From: Erinaceus europaeus
Taxonomy: Eukaryota; Chordata; Mammalia; Eulipotyphla; Erinaceidae
Direction of reading: 5' to 3'
Assembly (NCBI RefSeq): GCF_950295315.1
Contig: NC_080175.1
Coordinates: 69,191,357-69,255,356 of the forward strand
Length of the DNA: 64,000 nt
The notes under the pieces are model-generated. The model saw only the letters and a list, made by a program, of their open reading frames with translations. It was not told the origin of the DNA and searched no databases. Both the position numbers and the translations under genes were made by a program. Shown piece after piece: positions 1-11,502 of this stretch. Numbering within the stretch: position 1 is the stretch's first letter; every line of letters starts with the position of its first letter.

Positions 1-1124
1 TTCATTGAAAGTCTTATATAATGTGTTAGTATAACTGTCTGGACTGGCATTTTTATTCTTGGAAAGATTTTTGAGTACTGGATCAATTTCTATACAAGTG
101 CTTGACCTGTTTAAGATATCTGCATTCTCTTTGGTTAAGAATGGCTAGTAGTATGGTTCTCAGAATGCATCCATCTTATTTAGGTTGACAAGTTTATTTA
201 CATTGATATGTTTGTAATAAGGTAAAGTTTAACCATTTTGTTTTGGTTTGAAGTTGTCATTTCAATCGTATACTGTTTCATGTCTTGTTGGAATGCAAGA
301 ATACAGTAAAGTATTCATGAAATATATTTTTCTCTCGATCTTTACAAGCATAATATGGCAGATAAAATAACCTCTTGTTATATAAATGGAGACATTTTCA
401 AAATGAGATGTAAGTAACATATTATAAATTTATTCTAGTTCATAGAAGTGACACTTAATAGATATACATATTGGCAATTTACTTAGTAGATTATCATTTA
501 CTGTCACTTTTTTAATTAGAATGTGATCTTCCATTGTCTTTAATCTATTTACATCATGGGTGACAAATCTTCTTCCCTTAAGCAAAATCCTTATTTATCA
601 AGAGGCAGTTCTACCCACACTGTAACATGAAGGAGGAAACTATCTTTGGAGCTATTTTACTTTAGAATGTCTAAATTGTTTAACATCTTGAAAAAAGAAA
701 CAATTAAAAGTATTTTATTTTATTGACTGGTATTTTTCACATTTCTCCTCCCAGAAGCATTTATATACTATTTATCTTTCATATGTTTTTATTGTGTCAT
801 TAATATTATAACTATGCTATAAAAAGTTGTGTAGGCTTAGGTATGCAACTTAAACTTGAGTGGTTGGTGTAGTTAAATTTTTTCTTTTTTGGTAACTTTG
901 AATATAGGATTCAACTCCATGGTTTAAATTCTGACATATGCATCTCTTTAAAGGGACTGGCAAAGCAAACAGCTCTGTTGTAAAAATTCTTATTTATATA
1001 GGAGTCTCCAAATATTTGTTGTGAAAGAGATGTGTGAGTAAAAGACAAGGAGGATTTGACCTGTTTTTTGGAGAGTAATCAATGGTTTTGATAATGTGGT
1101 AGTTTTGTTGTTGTTGTTTTTGTT
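1..1124. other. AT-rich DNA, no gene seen
   Basis: No open frame of note, RNA gene or recognisable repeat. The sequence is AT-rich with short T runs and looks like unique intergenic or intronic DNA. Confidence 0.6.
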
Positions 1125-1660
1125 GCTTTAATAATGATCAACAAAACTACAGTATAAGAGGGTTATAAATCAATAAAATTCCCGCCACCAGAGTTTCATA
1201 TCCCATCCCCTCCACTGGAGGCTTTCCTATGCTTTGCACCTCTAGGAGTATGGACTCAGGATCATTATGGGGTGCAGAAGGTGGAAGGTTTGGCTTCTGT
1301 AATTGCTTCTCCACTAGACATTGGCATTGGCAGGTCGATCCATACCCCCAGCCTGTTTCTATCTTTCCTTAGTGGGGCAGGGCTCTGGAGAGGTGGGGTT
1401 CCAGGACATATTGGTAAGGTCGTCTGCCCAGGGAAGTCAAGTTGGCATCATGAACTGCCCAGGGAAGTCAAGTAGCATCTGGAACTTGGTGGCTGAAAAG
1501 CATGGAGATATAAAACAGAACAAACTGTTTATTAATGAGAAATCTAAAGGTAAGAATATAGCAGATGAATTTTTGTGTATCCATTATGGAAAAAGTTAGG
1601 AAGTCTATTTTGGGTATATTCCAAGAGGCCCATGACTTTACTAATTTTTGCGTGAGCTCA
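1125..1660 (-). mobile_element. L1 3' end (tail A), minus strand
   Basis: This matches the other tail-A L1 ends in the window, for example those starting near 9025, 42241 and 47364. Read on the minus strand it ends in an ATTAAAG-like stretch. It carries a private 31-bp tandem duplication: an 18-bp phrase at 1424-1441 recurs at 1455-1472. Its 5' truncation abuts a plus-strand L1 piece at about 1665. Confidence 0.8.
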
Positions 1661-1665
1661 ATCAC

Positions 1666-2118
1666 ACCCATTCAAAAAGGTATGTGTACCCCTATGTTCA
1701 TAACAGCACAATATGTAATAGCCAAAACCTGGAAGCAACCCAGGTGCCCAACAGCAGATGAATGGCTGAAAAGCTGTAGTATATATACACAGTGTAATAC
1801 TACTCAGCTATTAAGAATAATGGACCCACCTTCTCTGGAAGGAACTTCTTTGGATGGAGCTAGAAGGAATTATGTTGAGAAAAGGCAGAGAGACAAAAGT
1901 GAGTATGGGATGATCCCACTCATAAACAGAAGTTAAGAAAGAACAAAGCAGAATTGCACTGAGTTTTGAGTATAGCACCAAAGTAAAAAACTGGGGGAGA
2001 AGGGGGGAGGCTAGATTTTTAGCTTCATTATAGGGACACAGAACTTTGGTGATGGGAATGGTCTTAATATATGCTCCTATTAACTTATAGTTTTATAAAT
2101 CACTATTTAATCAATATG
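1666..2118 (+). mobile_element. L1 ORF2 C-terminal remnant plus 3' UTR
   Basis: The frame from about 1682 reads MFITAQYVIAKTW and then a CPTADEWL stretch. This is recognisably the C-terminal end of L1 ORF2 protein, the reverse transcriptase/endonuclease protein. Near 1780 the homology moves to another frame, where a TAA lies, so the copy is dead. Downstream is an L1 3' UTR with a purine-rich GGGGGAGAAGGGGGG stretch (about 1993) and a CAGAACTTTGGTGATGGG phrase. The tail is of a different type from tail A. Confidence 0.8.
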
Positions 2119-2277
2119 AGAGAGGGAGAATAGATTGAATGTCTTGAATTTTTTGGTGCATAGACTCCATTTCTGAGTACGTATGTTCCTTCAATCTAAG
2201 CACTTAACTTTTCAAATTGATAACCTGATTGAATTTCAGCAGTGGCCTTACATTTTTAATTCATTTCTTTTTTTCTC

Positions 2278-2492
2278 TTTTAAAAACTTTTATTATTTTT
2301 ATTTATTTATTGGCTAAGTGATAATAAGAAATGGAGAAGGAAAAGGAAGATAGAGAGGAAAGAAAGACACCTGCAGCCCTGCTTCACCACTTGCAAAGCT
2401 TGTCCCCTGCAGGTGGGGACAGGGGCTCAAGCCCTGGTCCTTGTGCATTGTAAGATGTGCACTCAACTAGGTGCACCCCCACCCAGGCCTGG
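2278..2492 (-). mobile_element. SINE group B, minus strand
   Basis: Reverse-oriented tRNA-derived SINE. The conserved core ACACCTGCAGCCCTGCTTCACCA is present, followed by the reversed head near GTGCACCCCCACCCAGGCC. The tail is reversed as TTATTTATTTATT at about 2299. No clear TSD was picked out. Confidence 0.8.
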
Positions 2493-2500
2493 CATATTGT

Positions 2501-2732
2501 TTCTTTTTAAAAAAAAATAATTTATAAAATAAAAATTATTGACAAGACTGTAGGGTAAGGGGGGTACAGTTGTACACAATTCCCACTACCAGAGTTCCAT
2601 GTCCCATCCCTTCCCTTGAATGCTTTCCAATTATTTATCCCTCTGGAGGCATGAACCAAGGATAATTATGGGATGCAGAAGGTGGAAGGTCTCGCTTCTG
2701 TAATTGCTTCTCTATTGAACAAGGGCATTGTG
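2501..2732 (-). mobile_element. L1 3' end (tail A), minus strand
   Basis: The A/T-rich reversed poly(A) end is followed by the tail-A phrases (CACAATTCCCACTACCAGAG, then GGATGCAGAAGGTGGAAGG). It is 5'-truncated at about 2730, so roughly 230 bp of L1 3' end remain. Confidence 0.8.
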
Positions 2733-4298
2733 AATGACTTTTTTTTTTAAAATATGAAATCACTGTTACTCTTAGACCATGGAGACCAGAAGCAACTCCT
2801 CTTGTCAGTATATAAGATGCAGGTCTATGTAAATATCATTAAGTGACATAAATTATTGTGAGGTCTTGTAAGATACAGCAAATCATAACTGTGGTTTTCA
2901 AAGTAAATCAAATTCCCAAATAACTTGGTTATAACAATAGCTGTTTAGTGCCTTCTTAAACTCTAAAACAACAGAATCCTTCCCCATTTTTGATTATGTG
3001 ATAGTTTTCTACTGGCTTTTGTTGCAATGATGCCCATGTGTCTATAAGTGATGTTTAACTAATGAAACTTCATTTAATTGATGTATGATTGGACTTCCAA
3101 CTTGCTGTTGTAGTTATCTGCTTCTAATTTCTTCATATGACTGTACATTCAAAATGAGAATATACTCCATGCTAAGTACATCTTTAGTTTTATTTATGTA
3201 TGTTTGCATTAAGTAAATATATCATGCACATTAATTTTTCACTTTCATTACTCACTCACTTTACTTTTTCTGTACTCTGATTTCTCTTCAAGCCATATGA
3301 ATCTTTGCCTTTTACTTTGTCCACTAAAAAAAAAAAAAAAGGTGAATTTTGACTTACTTTGCACCACTGAATCTCAATTATGAGCCCTAGGTCTCAAAAT
3401 CAAGGTACATTATGTGACCACTGAATTACTATTACTTTAGTGATTTTAGAAAAGACATTGTCACCTCAATAGGCAGTTCCATTGGCTGTCTCAGGTTCTT
3501 AGTCGTATATCACAGTAGTCTAGTGTACAAAGGTCATTTCTCAATGCTTTGCATATACTATGTAGTATACTTTCTAGTACATTCCTGTTAGAGAAGTACT
3601 CTCTTATTTGCAGACAGTGATAAAGAGAGAATTATTCTCTCATTTCAAACTGATAAAATCCAAGGTACAGTAAAATGAAAACTCTTGATTAAGATAACCC
3701 AAATGAGAAGTGAAAATATTCAAGTTTAAATATCAGTAGCTTGACTCCAGAAACTTTCACCTGAGTTCTAAGTCTAGAACTTTGGTCATTTTAAAAACAA
3801 AAGCCCCTCAGAGATTTACTTTACATATGTTCAGACATCATTAATATTTTAAAATGAATGACTTGGGAAAAGACTTAATGGGAGGATTATTGGGGGAGGA
3901 AAATAATTGGGGAGAACTGGGATGCTGGAATCTTATAAATGTTAGGTCATTACTTCACACTTTAGATTAGACAAATGTGTAAGAGCTGTCTATTGGCAGG
4001 TGGTCCTGGAGTCTATGTAAAGGATGGCAGCTTCCTATTCAGTTGACAAGTTTAACATCATTTAGCCTGCACTCTTGAAACAGCTCCTGAGGGGGCCAGA
4101 CACCTATGGACACGTCTGTGTCTTTCATTATTACCTCAGATATGTTTTTTGATCAAAGATATTTTATAATTGGGAAGGGTCTGGTTCCAATAATACCTTT
4201 ACAGCATACTCTGCAAGCTGGTGATAATGCAGCATGTTACTTTGAATTTTTATTTTTTTAAATCATCTTAGTATGAAAGTAATGATCTGAGAGATAAT
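2733..4298. other. AT-rich DNA, no gene seen
   Basis: No coding frame, RNA gene or repeat that I can assign, apart from a short A run at about 3326. Probably unique DNA or very old repeats beyond recognition by eye. Confidence 0.5.
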
Positions 4299-4550
4299 CT
4301 GGGAGTATGGATTGACCAGACAATGCCCATATTCAGTGGAGAAACAATTACAGAAGCCAGACTTTCCACCTTCTGCGCCCCATAATGATCCTGGGTCCAT
4401 ATTCCCTGCGAAATAAAGAATAGGGAAGCTATCAAGGGAGGGGATTGGATATGGAGCTCTGGGGGGTGGGCATTGTGTGGAAATGTATGCCTCTTACCCT
4501 ATAGTCTTGCCAATATTTCCATTTTATAAATAAAAATTAGTAAAACAAAA
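4299..4550 (+). mobile_element. L1 3' end (tail A), plus strand
   Basis: Plus-strand copy of the tail-A L1 3' end. It starts at GGGAGTATGG, contains TTACAGAAGCCAGACTTTCC, and ends in TTTATAAATAAAAATTAG. It is 5'-truncated and about 250 bp long. Confidence 0.8.
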
Positions 4551-4564
4551 GAATGACCTACAGG

Positions 4565-4885
4565 ACAGTTGTTGTCATGTGTACCATTTCTTATTTCCCT
4601 GTGATAGTTGTCTGCATATCACACCATCACTAACTGACACTCCCCACCCCCGCCCACCATAGTCACCAACTTCCTTCCAATCCCTTCCTGCTTTCTCCCT
4701 TCAGAGTCCTTGGTTCTGCTGCAATAGATCACAATCAGTCCCAGTTTCATCCTGTAGTTTTCCTTTCTGTGTGTCTAAAGCCACACCTATGAGTGTAGTC
4801 CTCCAAGATTTATCTTTCTGTTTCTTAGTTATCCCACTTAACAGGATTCCTTCAAGTTTCCTCCAAGATGTAGCAAAGGGCATTT
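4565..4885 (-). mobile_element. L1 3' region, minus strand
   Basis: Read on the minus strand, this contains the common L1 3' phrase in which ATGAAATGCCC is followed by 'tttgctacatcttgga'. A GGAATCCTGTTAAGTGGGA stretch follows, which is post-ORF2 L1 sequence. It is degraded, with no intact frame. Confidence 0.65.
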
Positions 4886-5537
4886 CATCATTTCTTACAT
4901 CTAAGTAGAGATTGTCTTGGCCAACCTTATTTTCTCTCTGCAGGCAACAAACATATTAGAGGAGAAGGGATGTGGATTTTTCTATGATTGTTAATATTTG
5001 GTTGGATCTTTGTACTGGGTTACTAACATCATCAATTTGTGTCATCTCTAGGATGTTTTTGCCTTTTGACTTCCTTTGGTAGGCAATTTGAGTGATTTTT
5101 TTTGTGATTTATTTTATAATTGTTTCTTCAAACATAAATACTATGAGTCTATAGTTTCCGCATTTTCAAGTGACAGTAAAATGGTACCAAGTATGTCGTA
5201 AGGATTGGTCAGCTGAAACTCAGTCCCTGGCTGTCTGCCTAAATAGTTTTTAGAGGCAGTCCTTCTGGAGCAGTGACTCTCAGACTTCATCAGCCGTATC
5301 AAGCACTGATAAAATGTGCACTTTTAGGTCTGATTACCTAAGAAATGTATCTGGTATGTCTAGTATGATGTAGCACTTGCATTTTTTTCAAGCATCTCTG
5401 TTAATCAAAGATAGGTGTTCTATTGAGGTACCCACACTGTAGTTAGCACAAGCCCCTAATATGTGCATAATATTTAGAAAATGATCAGAGAGAGAGGGAA
5501 GACCATTAAAAGATGGTTAGAAAGAAAGATAAGAGGA
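4886..5537. other. No gene seen
   Basis: AT-rich sequence without an assignable repeat or gene. A purine-rich stretch starts at about 5487, just before the L1 fragment. Confidence 0.5.
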
Positions 5538-5833
5538 GGGAGTCGGGCTGGGTTGAAACATGCAGAAGAATGAAATTGAACCACTTTATCTCACCAGAAA
5601 CAAAAATCAACTCCAAATGGATCAAAGACCTAGATGTCAGACCAGAAACAATCTAATACTTTGAGGAAAACATTGGTAAAACAGTTTCCCACCTACACCT
5701 CAAGGACATCTTTGATGAATCAAACCCAATTGCAAGGAAGACTAAGGCAGAAACAAACCAATGGGACTACATCAAATTGAAAAGCTTCTGTACATCCAAA
5801 GAAACTATTAAACAAACAAAGAGACCTCTCACT
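5538..5833 (+). mobile_element. L1 ORF2 C-terminal fragment with SINE-like head
   Basis: From 5603 the frame reads [17 protein letters not shown], one TAA stop, and then a stretch including NQWDYIKLKSFC. This is clearly the distal part of L1 ORF2. The in-frame stop shows it is inactive. Immediately upstream, 5538-5550 is GGGAGTCGGGCTG, identical to the first bases of the group A SINE near 25967. That may be a chimeric 5' end or chance. The fragment lacks the L1 3' end and stops near 5833. Confidence 0.8.
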
Positions 5834-6161
5834 AGTTTCTTAAGACAAGACACCAAGTATTCTCAATTAAGATGTATTTTTGCTGCTTTCATATATTATT
5901 ACTTAAATATGAGTGATATTTTCTAATTTTAAGGAACATACAATATATTATAAAACATTCATTCTAAATGCAGAAGATATCATTTGTTTACACCATTATT
6001 TTATAATTTGCAAGTGAATGAAAATAATATTCAACTGAGACTTTGGAGTTTGAATGGCAACACCATGCACTGCTATTGAAATATTTATCAAAGTGCATTA
6101 AAACATAAAAATATTATCTTTCAATTAGTAATTGTTCAAAATTGGTAAAAAAAAAAAAAGT

Positions 6162-6499
6162 GGGAGCCAGGTAGTTACACAGTGGGTTAAGCACACATGG
6201 TGCACAGCGCAAGGACCAGCTTAAGGATCACGATTCCAGCCCCCGGCTCCCCACCTGCAGGGGAGTCACTTCACAGGCAGTGAGGCATGTGCGCAGGTGT
6301 CTATCTTTCCCTCACCCTCTCTGTCTTCCCCTCCTCTCTTGATTTATCTCCGTCCTAGCCAACAATGACAGCAATAACAACAACAACAACAAAGACGATG
6401 AACAACAAGGGCGACAAAAGGGAAAAAGAAAATGAAAGAAAGGAAGAAAGAAAGAATGAAAGAAAGAAAAGAAAAGAAAAGAAAAAGAAAAGGAAAATT
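6162..6499 (+). mobile_element. SINE group A, plus strand
   Basis: Complete tRNA-derived SINE with head GGGAGCCAGG, core CACCTGCAGGGGAGTC and a CAA-rich 3' part. It ends in a long GAAA/AGAA purine tail up to about 6499. The A and B box regions are mutated compared with the best copies. A group B SINE follows directly. Confidence 0.85.
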
Positions 6500-6692
6500 T
6501 TGGGTCCAGGTGGTGGCACGCATGTTATAATGAGCAAGAACTCAAATTCAAGTCTTCGGCCTCCACCTGCTGGGAAAGCTTTGCAAATGGTGAATCGTTG
6601 CTGCAGGTGTTGCTCCGTCTCTCTCCTCCTCTATTTCCCTCTCCCCTTTCAATTTCTAACTGTCTTTATCAAATAAATATAATAAAAAATTT
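6500..6692 (+). mobile_element. SINE group B, plus strand
   Basis: The head TGGGTCCAGGTGGTGGCACG is followed by a diverged B-box region, GCTGCAGGTGTTGCTC, a pyrimidine-rich stretch and an AAATAAATATAATAAAA tail. It appears inserted at the purine tail of the preceding group A SINE. Confidence 0.8.
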
Positions 6693-7650
6693 AAAAGAAT
6701 AGTTTTCTCAGCACAGAAAAAATATATGCCCTTAAATTTAGCTCTACATGTGAAAATGCTGCGAAAGAAAATTCATATATTTAATGAAAATGAGAAGTAA
6801 GTTTTAACTTCTTGAGATACGATATTTAGATTGCCTGTCTATGCCAGCTGGCGGTGTCTAAGAAAAAAATATTTGTTTTTATTTTATTAAAATTAAAATT
6901 TCCAGACAGAAATATAACCTGTAATCTATTATTGTAAGGTAACTAAAGGTTCTCTCTAAAATGCATACCGAGAGTCTACACTGAAGTGGGTACTCAGCTT
7001 TTCAAAGTACAAAAATGGTTAAAAGTAGTTGTATAGAAAGCCACAATTATCCATAGCCAGTAAACGAAACTGACTGCATCACTGGAAATACAGACTTCTT
7101 TGTGTTAGTAAGGAAACACTCCAATCAGCATGAGAGAGGAGAGAGAAAGGGAGAGGGAAAATTCTCCACCCCTTGATTTCTTTTTCATGCTTCTATGAAA
7201 TCATATATATTGAGTTACCAGAAAAAGCTCTGATGCATTTTTTTCATAGGAAAACACATCATGCTATTTCAAACAAACCCAGCATATTACAACACCAGGA
7301 AGATCTTAACAGCCCCTCCTCAATTGTTTTGTTATTGTTTTTGCTACTTACATCAGGTGCTCAACAAAGGACAAATTACAATTTCAGGCTGTATCAAGAA
7401 TTCCAGAAGGCAGAGGCATCTGATTCATAAAAATATAGACAGATATTTGAAAGAAGGTCTTTTATCTTAGACAGAGTTGACTTCATTATTTGTTGTGATG
7501 TTCACCAGTAGAGCCAGAGGCTAGGAGAGAGGTAATGCTGACCAGTATGAATACAATTCAGTGTGTGGAACTTGCTAGGCTGACCAAAAGTCTGTTCAGA
7601 AAAAGTCTCTTGTTTTACTAGAACACTTACATTTAAAAAATCAATTAAAC
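6693..7650. other. No gene seen
   Basis: AT-rich sequence with short purine tracts near 7131-7160. Two overlapping short open frames near 7170-7470 show no recognisable protein features and are probably chance. Confidence 0.5.
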
Positions 7651-7867
7651 AAGGCTCCATACAGCATGTACCTGGTTAAATGTGAGTGTTACTATGCTTA
7701 ATGACCTGGGTTCAAGTGCTGGGTCCCCACCTGCAAGGGGAAAGCTTCGTGCATGGTGAAGCACTGCTGCAGGTAGGTGTCTCTCTCTGTTTCTCTCCTT
7801 TTCTACCTCTCTTAGTTTTCTTCTTCTTAGTTTCTCTGTCCTGTCAAACAAAATAAATAATAAAGAT
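7651..7867 (+). mobile_element. SINE group B, plus strand (diverged)
   Basis: Diverged copy with CCCACCTGCAAGGGGAAAGC, GTGAAGCACTGCTGCAGG and an AAATAAATAATAAAG tail. The head is only partly recognisable. Confidence 0.75.
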
Positions 7868-8001
7868 GAAAATTGAAAACCCTTACCTAAATATCAATTA
7901 AACACAATAATTAATGTGCAGATCACCATGTGTCTCTTCATAACTGTTATTCAATTACAAGATAATATTTCTCAATTATTTGTTTAAAAATAAATATTTA
8001 A

Positions 8002-8308
8002 GGGGGGCAGACTGTAGTGCATCTAGTTAAGTGTACATATTACTATGTTCGAGGACCAGGGTTTGAGCCCTTGCTTACCCCCACCCCTACCCCCTTAGCA
8101 ATGAAGACACTTCACAAGCTGTGAAGCAGGCCTGCAGGTGTCTATCTTTCTCTCTTTCCACTTCTATCTCTCCCTTCCCTCTCAATTTCTCTTTGTCCTA
8201 TTGAATAAAATAGAGAAGAAAAAAGAGAGAGAAAAAAAAATTGGCCAAGCCCCAGAGACAACCCTGGAGGCAATAAACAAATAAAAAAATATATATGTGT
8301 ATATATAT
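8002..8308 (+). mobile_element. SINE group A/B variant, plus strand
   Basis: The head GGGGGGCAGACTGTAGTGCA, the GTGAAGCAGGCCTGCAGGTG core and the pyrimidine-rich part are present. The 3' end includes the variant phrase CCAGAGACAACCCTGGAGGC and ends in an A/T-rich (TA)n stretch. A reverse group C SINE follows directly. Confidence 0.75.
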
Positions 8309-8441
8309 GAGAGAGAGAGAGAGAGAGGAGAGAATGAGGGTGCAGGTGAGGGAATCAAAGCATCACTGTGGCACACTCAGTGCTAGGCATTGAACTCAAG
8401 ACCTCATGCTTGAGAGTATCCTGTTCCACCTCCTGAGTTGC
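8309..8441 (-). mobile_element. SINE group C, minus strand
   Basis: A (GA)n tract forms the reversed tail. It is followed by the reversed C body (GGCATTGAACTCAAGACCTC, then CTTGAGAGTATCCTGTTCCA) and ends near the reversed head at 8440. Together with the preceding SINE it forms a tail-to-tail pair. Confidence 0.7.
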
Positions 8442-9024
8442 ACAGTCATTTTATCCTATTTAACATTCTAGCCTTTAAATAAGTTTAATTTTATCTATTC
8501 CTCTTTTGAGCCCTAAAGCCAAATTCTGTGATATTAAGGAACACATCTTCACAAAAATTGAGTTTAACTTAGCACATATAACATAGTTGGTAAAATATTT
8601 GTAGAAGGGAAACATATTTGCTGAGTTTGAAGCAGTTTGAGAAATTGCAAACAATTAGAAAAATAAATGAAACTTGGAAGTAGTTTCTGAGATAACAAAA
8701 TCTAGCACTTTGTTTTGCTCAGCTTCTTCTCACTGTAATTATCTTAGATGAAAGAACTAATTTGATTTGGTTCTGTTTAATAAAAGGTGCACTCAGAATA
8801 AGAAACATACCTGATTCTGAAATCAAAATGAATGTGTCCAGAGGAATGTAGCTGAAGCAGACCTGCCTAATGTTTCTCATGACAAAATAATCTGGATTTT
8901 TTTTTTCTTTGCATAGAACATTGCAAAATTACTGGCACATAGGAGCATCTCAGTCAATGTTGTTTTGTTGTTTGAACTAAAATTACTTGATCTCCACTAA
9001 GAAATAAGTTAAAGATAAAACACT
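8442..9024. other. No gene seen
   Basis: AT-rich unique-looking sequence with no open frame or repeat I can assign. Confidence 0.5.
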
Positions 9025-9890
9025 ATTTTTTTACTTTTATTTATGTAAATGAAACACTGACAAAAACCATAGATAAGAGGGGTAGTACTCCACACAATTC
9101 CCACCACCAGAACTCCATATCCCATCCCCTCCCCTGATAGCTTTCCTATTTTTTATCCCTCTGGGAGTATGGACCCAAGGTCATTGTGGGATGTAGAAGG
9201 TTGAAGGTCTGGCTTCTGTAATTGCTTCCCCGCTGACCACGGGCTTGGCTGGTTGATCCATACTCCCAGCCTGCCTCTCTCTTTCCCTAGTGGGGTAGGA
9301 CTCTGAGGAGGCAGAGCTCCAGGACACATTGGTGGGGTCATCTGCCCAAGGAGGTCCAGTTGACATCATGTTAGGATTTGGAACCTGGTGGCTGAAAAAA
9401 GAGTTAACATATAAAACCAAAAATGTTGTTGAATAATCATGAACCTAAAGACTGGAATATTTCAGATGAAGATTTGGGGTCTCCATTTCGAAGACAGCTA
9501 GTTGGCCTATTTTAGTTATATTCCAAAGGGCCCATGACTATACTAGTTTTTTTCCTGAGCCTGACCTCTAATATGCAGGTGGAACCAAGTTATTGACTTG
9601 GGAGATGATGTCATGGCTGGAAAAGTGGCTAGAAAGCTGGATCAGGAAAGAGAGTAGCTCCCAAATATGGAAAGGTGTATTAGTATTGCTGACTGTAAAC
9701 CCCATCAATTTGATCTGATCCGATCTGGGGCCCATATTCAGCTTAGGAGCCTTTGTGACCTTTGCATTCTTATAGATCTGAGCTAACATTCTGTGGTCAT
9801 GAGTAGGAACGTTCCAAGCTGCCCCAGTATCAGGACCTATCTTCCTCAGGTGGAAGATAGAGTATGTTGTCCAGCCTCCACCTAAATTAG
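9025..9890 (-). mobile_element. L1 3' end (tail A), minus strand, long copy
   Basis: This is the longest tail-A copy in the window, about 865 bp. On the plus strand it begins with a T run and TTTATTTATG (reversed AATAAA/poly(A)). It then shows GGATGTAGAAGGTTGAAGG, the CTTTCCCTAGTGGGGTAGG stretch, and further upstream L1 sequence to about 9890. Short open frames within it are translations of this non-coding 3' region. Confidence 0.8.
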
Positions 9891-10337
9891 TTTAGCTCTA
9901 CTAATAGTTAACTGTTATGTGACAACCTTGATGGCTTTTTATATTAGTGCTGTGTCTGAACTACTGCCTTAATTATGTATCAGGACAAATGCACTACTTG
10001 CTTAAGCCTGTGTCTTCCTGTTTTTGCTATTTTTCTTCTGGTAGAAGAACATTCTAGATGGGGGCCCTAGGGAATCCCTTGCTACTTTAGGTCACATGTG
10101 AAACATCCAGTCATTGTTTTGATTCAGCTATGGCTTTTCAGGGTGTTGTTTTATGTATTAATAAAGTTAAAGCGTACACAGGATCCAAAGAAAAGGTAAA
10201 TACTCAGGATCTTACATCCTCAAACAGGAATGGCAGTTAATTGAGATTCTTGGGAAATCCATCAAAGAATGACACCTTCACTGTACCTTTGAAATAAGTG
10301 AGGGTTGGGTGGGTGGGTTTTGTTCTACTAGAGGAAC
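9891..10337. other. No gene seen
   Basis: Sequence between two minus-strand L1 ends. No assignable gene or repeat. Confidence 0.5.
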
Positions 10338-10353
10338 AAAAGCTCTAACTTCT

Positions 10354-10773
10354 TTTTTTTTTTATTTAAGAAAGGATAAATTAACAAAACCATAAGGTAG
10401 GAGGGGTACAAATCCACACAATTCCCACCACCCAATCTCCATATCCCACCCCCTCCCCTAATAGCTTTCCCATTCTCTATCCCTCTGGGAGCATGGACCC
10501 AGGGTCGCTGTGGGTTGTAGAAGGTGGAAGGTCTGGCTTCTATAATTGCTTCCCCGCTGAACATGGGCTTTGACTGGTCGGTCCATACTCCCAGTCTGCC
10601 TCTCTCTTTCCCTAGTAGGGTGGGTCTCTGGGGAAGCGGAGCTCCAGGACTCACTGGTGGGGTCTTCAGTCCAGGGAAGCCTGGCCGGCATCCTTATGAC
10701 ATCTGGAACCTGGTGACTGAAAAGAGAGTTAACATACAAAGCCAAACAAATTGTTGAGCAATCATGGACCCAA
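10354..10773 (-). mobile_element. L1 3' end (tail A) insertion with 16-bp TSD
   Basis: A complete short insertion of 420 bp. It begins with a T run (poly(A) on the minus strand) and TTTATTTAAG. The AAAAGCTCTAACTTCT target site is repeated exactly at 10338-10353 and 10774-10789. The perfect TSD fixes both boundaries and shows a fairly young, 5'-truncated retroposition on the minus strand. Confidence 0.9.
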
Positions 10774-10789
10774 AAAAGCTCTAACTTCT

Positions 10790-11327
10790 GTGAAGAGTAG
10801 TGAGATGGGAGAGTGTGGCTTGGTGTGACAAAGCAAACATCAGAAGAAGCCTTGCTCCTCCTCAGCTTGGGGGCCTGGGAATGGGCATGTCCAATCTTCA
10901 GTCTCTTTACCTGATTAGAGTGAAAACTCCTTCACATAGAGACATGGAATGGACTTACCTGAAAACACATAGTTGAGACCTGAAAATCTTTCAGTGGAGG
11001 TGAAAAGGACTCTGTGTAGGATGTGCCTTTGGGACTGAGGCATCCCCACCTCCATCCACATTGTGCTGCGTTTGTTTTCTATATCCTATTATGTGCACTT
11101 ATTGACAATTTTTTTAAAGATAGCATTTTTCTTAGTGCAAACAATTTGTATGGACTTTTATAAATTGTGAGCAGATGAGTTAGACATGCCATTGACTATG
11201 GCTTAAACTAAATAGGGGCAAAGGCACTGGAATTACTTTAATCCTCGAGTGATTTTTCTGTCTTTTTTTGCTCTTTTTCTTTCTCCTTGAGAGAGGAGGG
11301 TGGTCTGGCTGAGGGAGTCCTCTGTTG
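10790..11327. other. No gene seen
   Basis: Unique-looking sequence with no recognised features. Confidence 0.5.
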
Positions 11328-11360
11328 TTTTTTTTTTACATAATTTATTTATTAATAAAA

Positions 11361-11398
<38 letters not shown>

Positions 11399-11502
11399 CA
11401 GAGCACTGCTCAATTCTAGTTTATGCTGGTGTGGGGATTGAACCTGTAAACTCAGCAACTCAGGTGTGAAACTTTTGCAGAACCATTGTGCTGTAGGAGT
11501 CC
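11328..11502 (-). mobile_element. SINE group D, minus strand, with (GA)n
   Basis: A T run and reversed A/T tail come first, then a (GA)n tract (about 11364-11393). The D body follows with CAGAGCACTGCTCAATTCTA and the reversed head GCAGAACCATTGTGCTGTAG. A partial match of GGAGTCC(T/A)CTG on both sides may be the TSD. Confidence 0.8.

Noticed and set aside
1565..1936. Host protein-coding gene
   Set aside because: The readable part is L1 ORF2 C-terminus, and the 5' part of the frame is L1 3' UTR in antisense.
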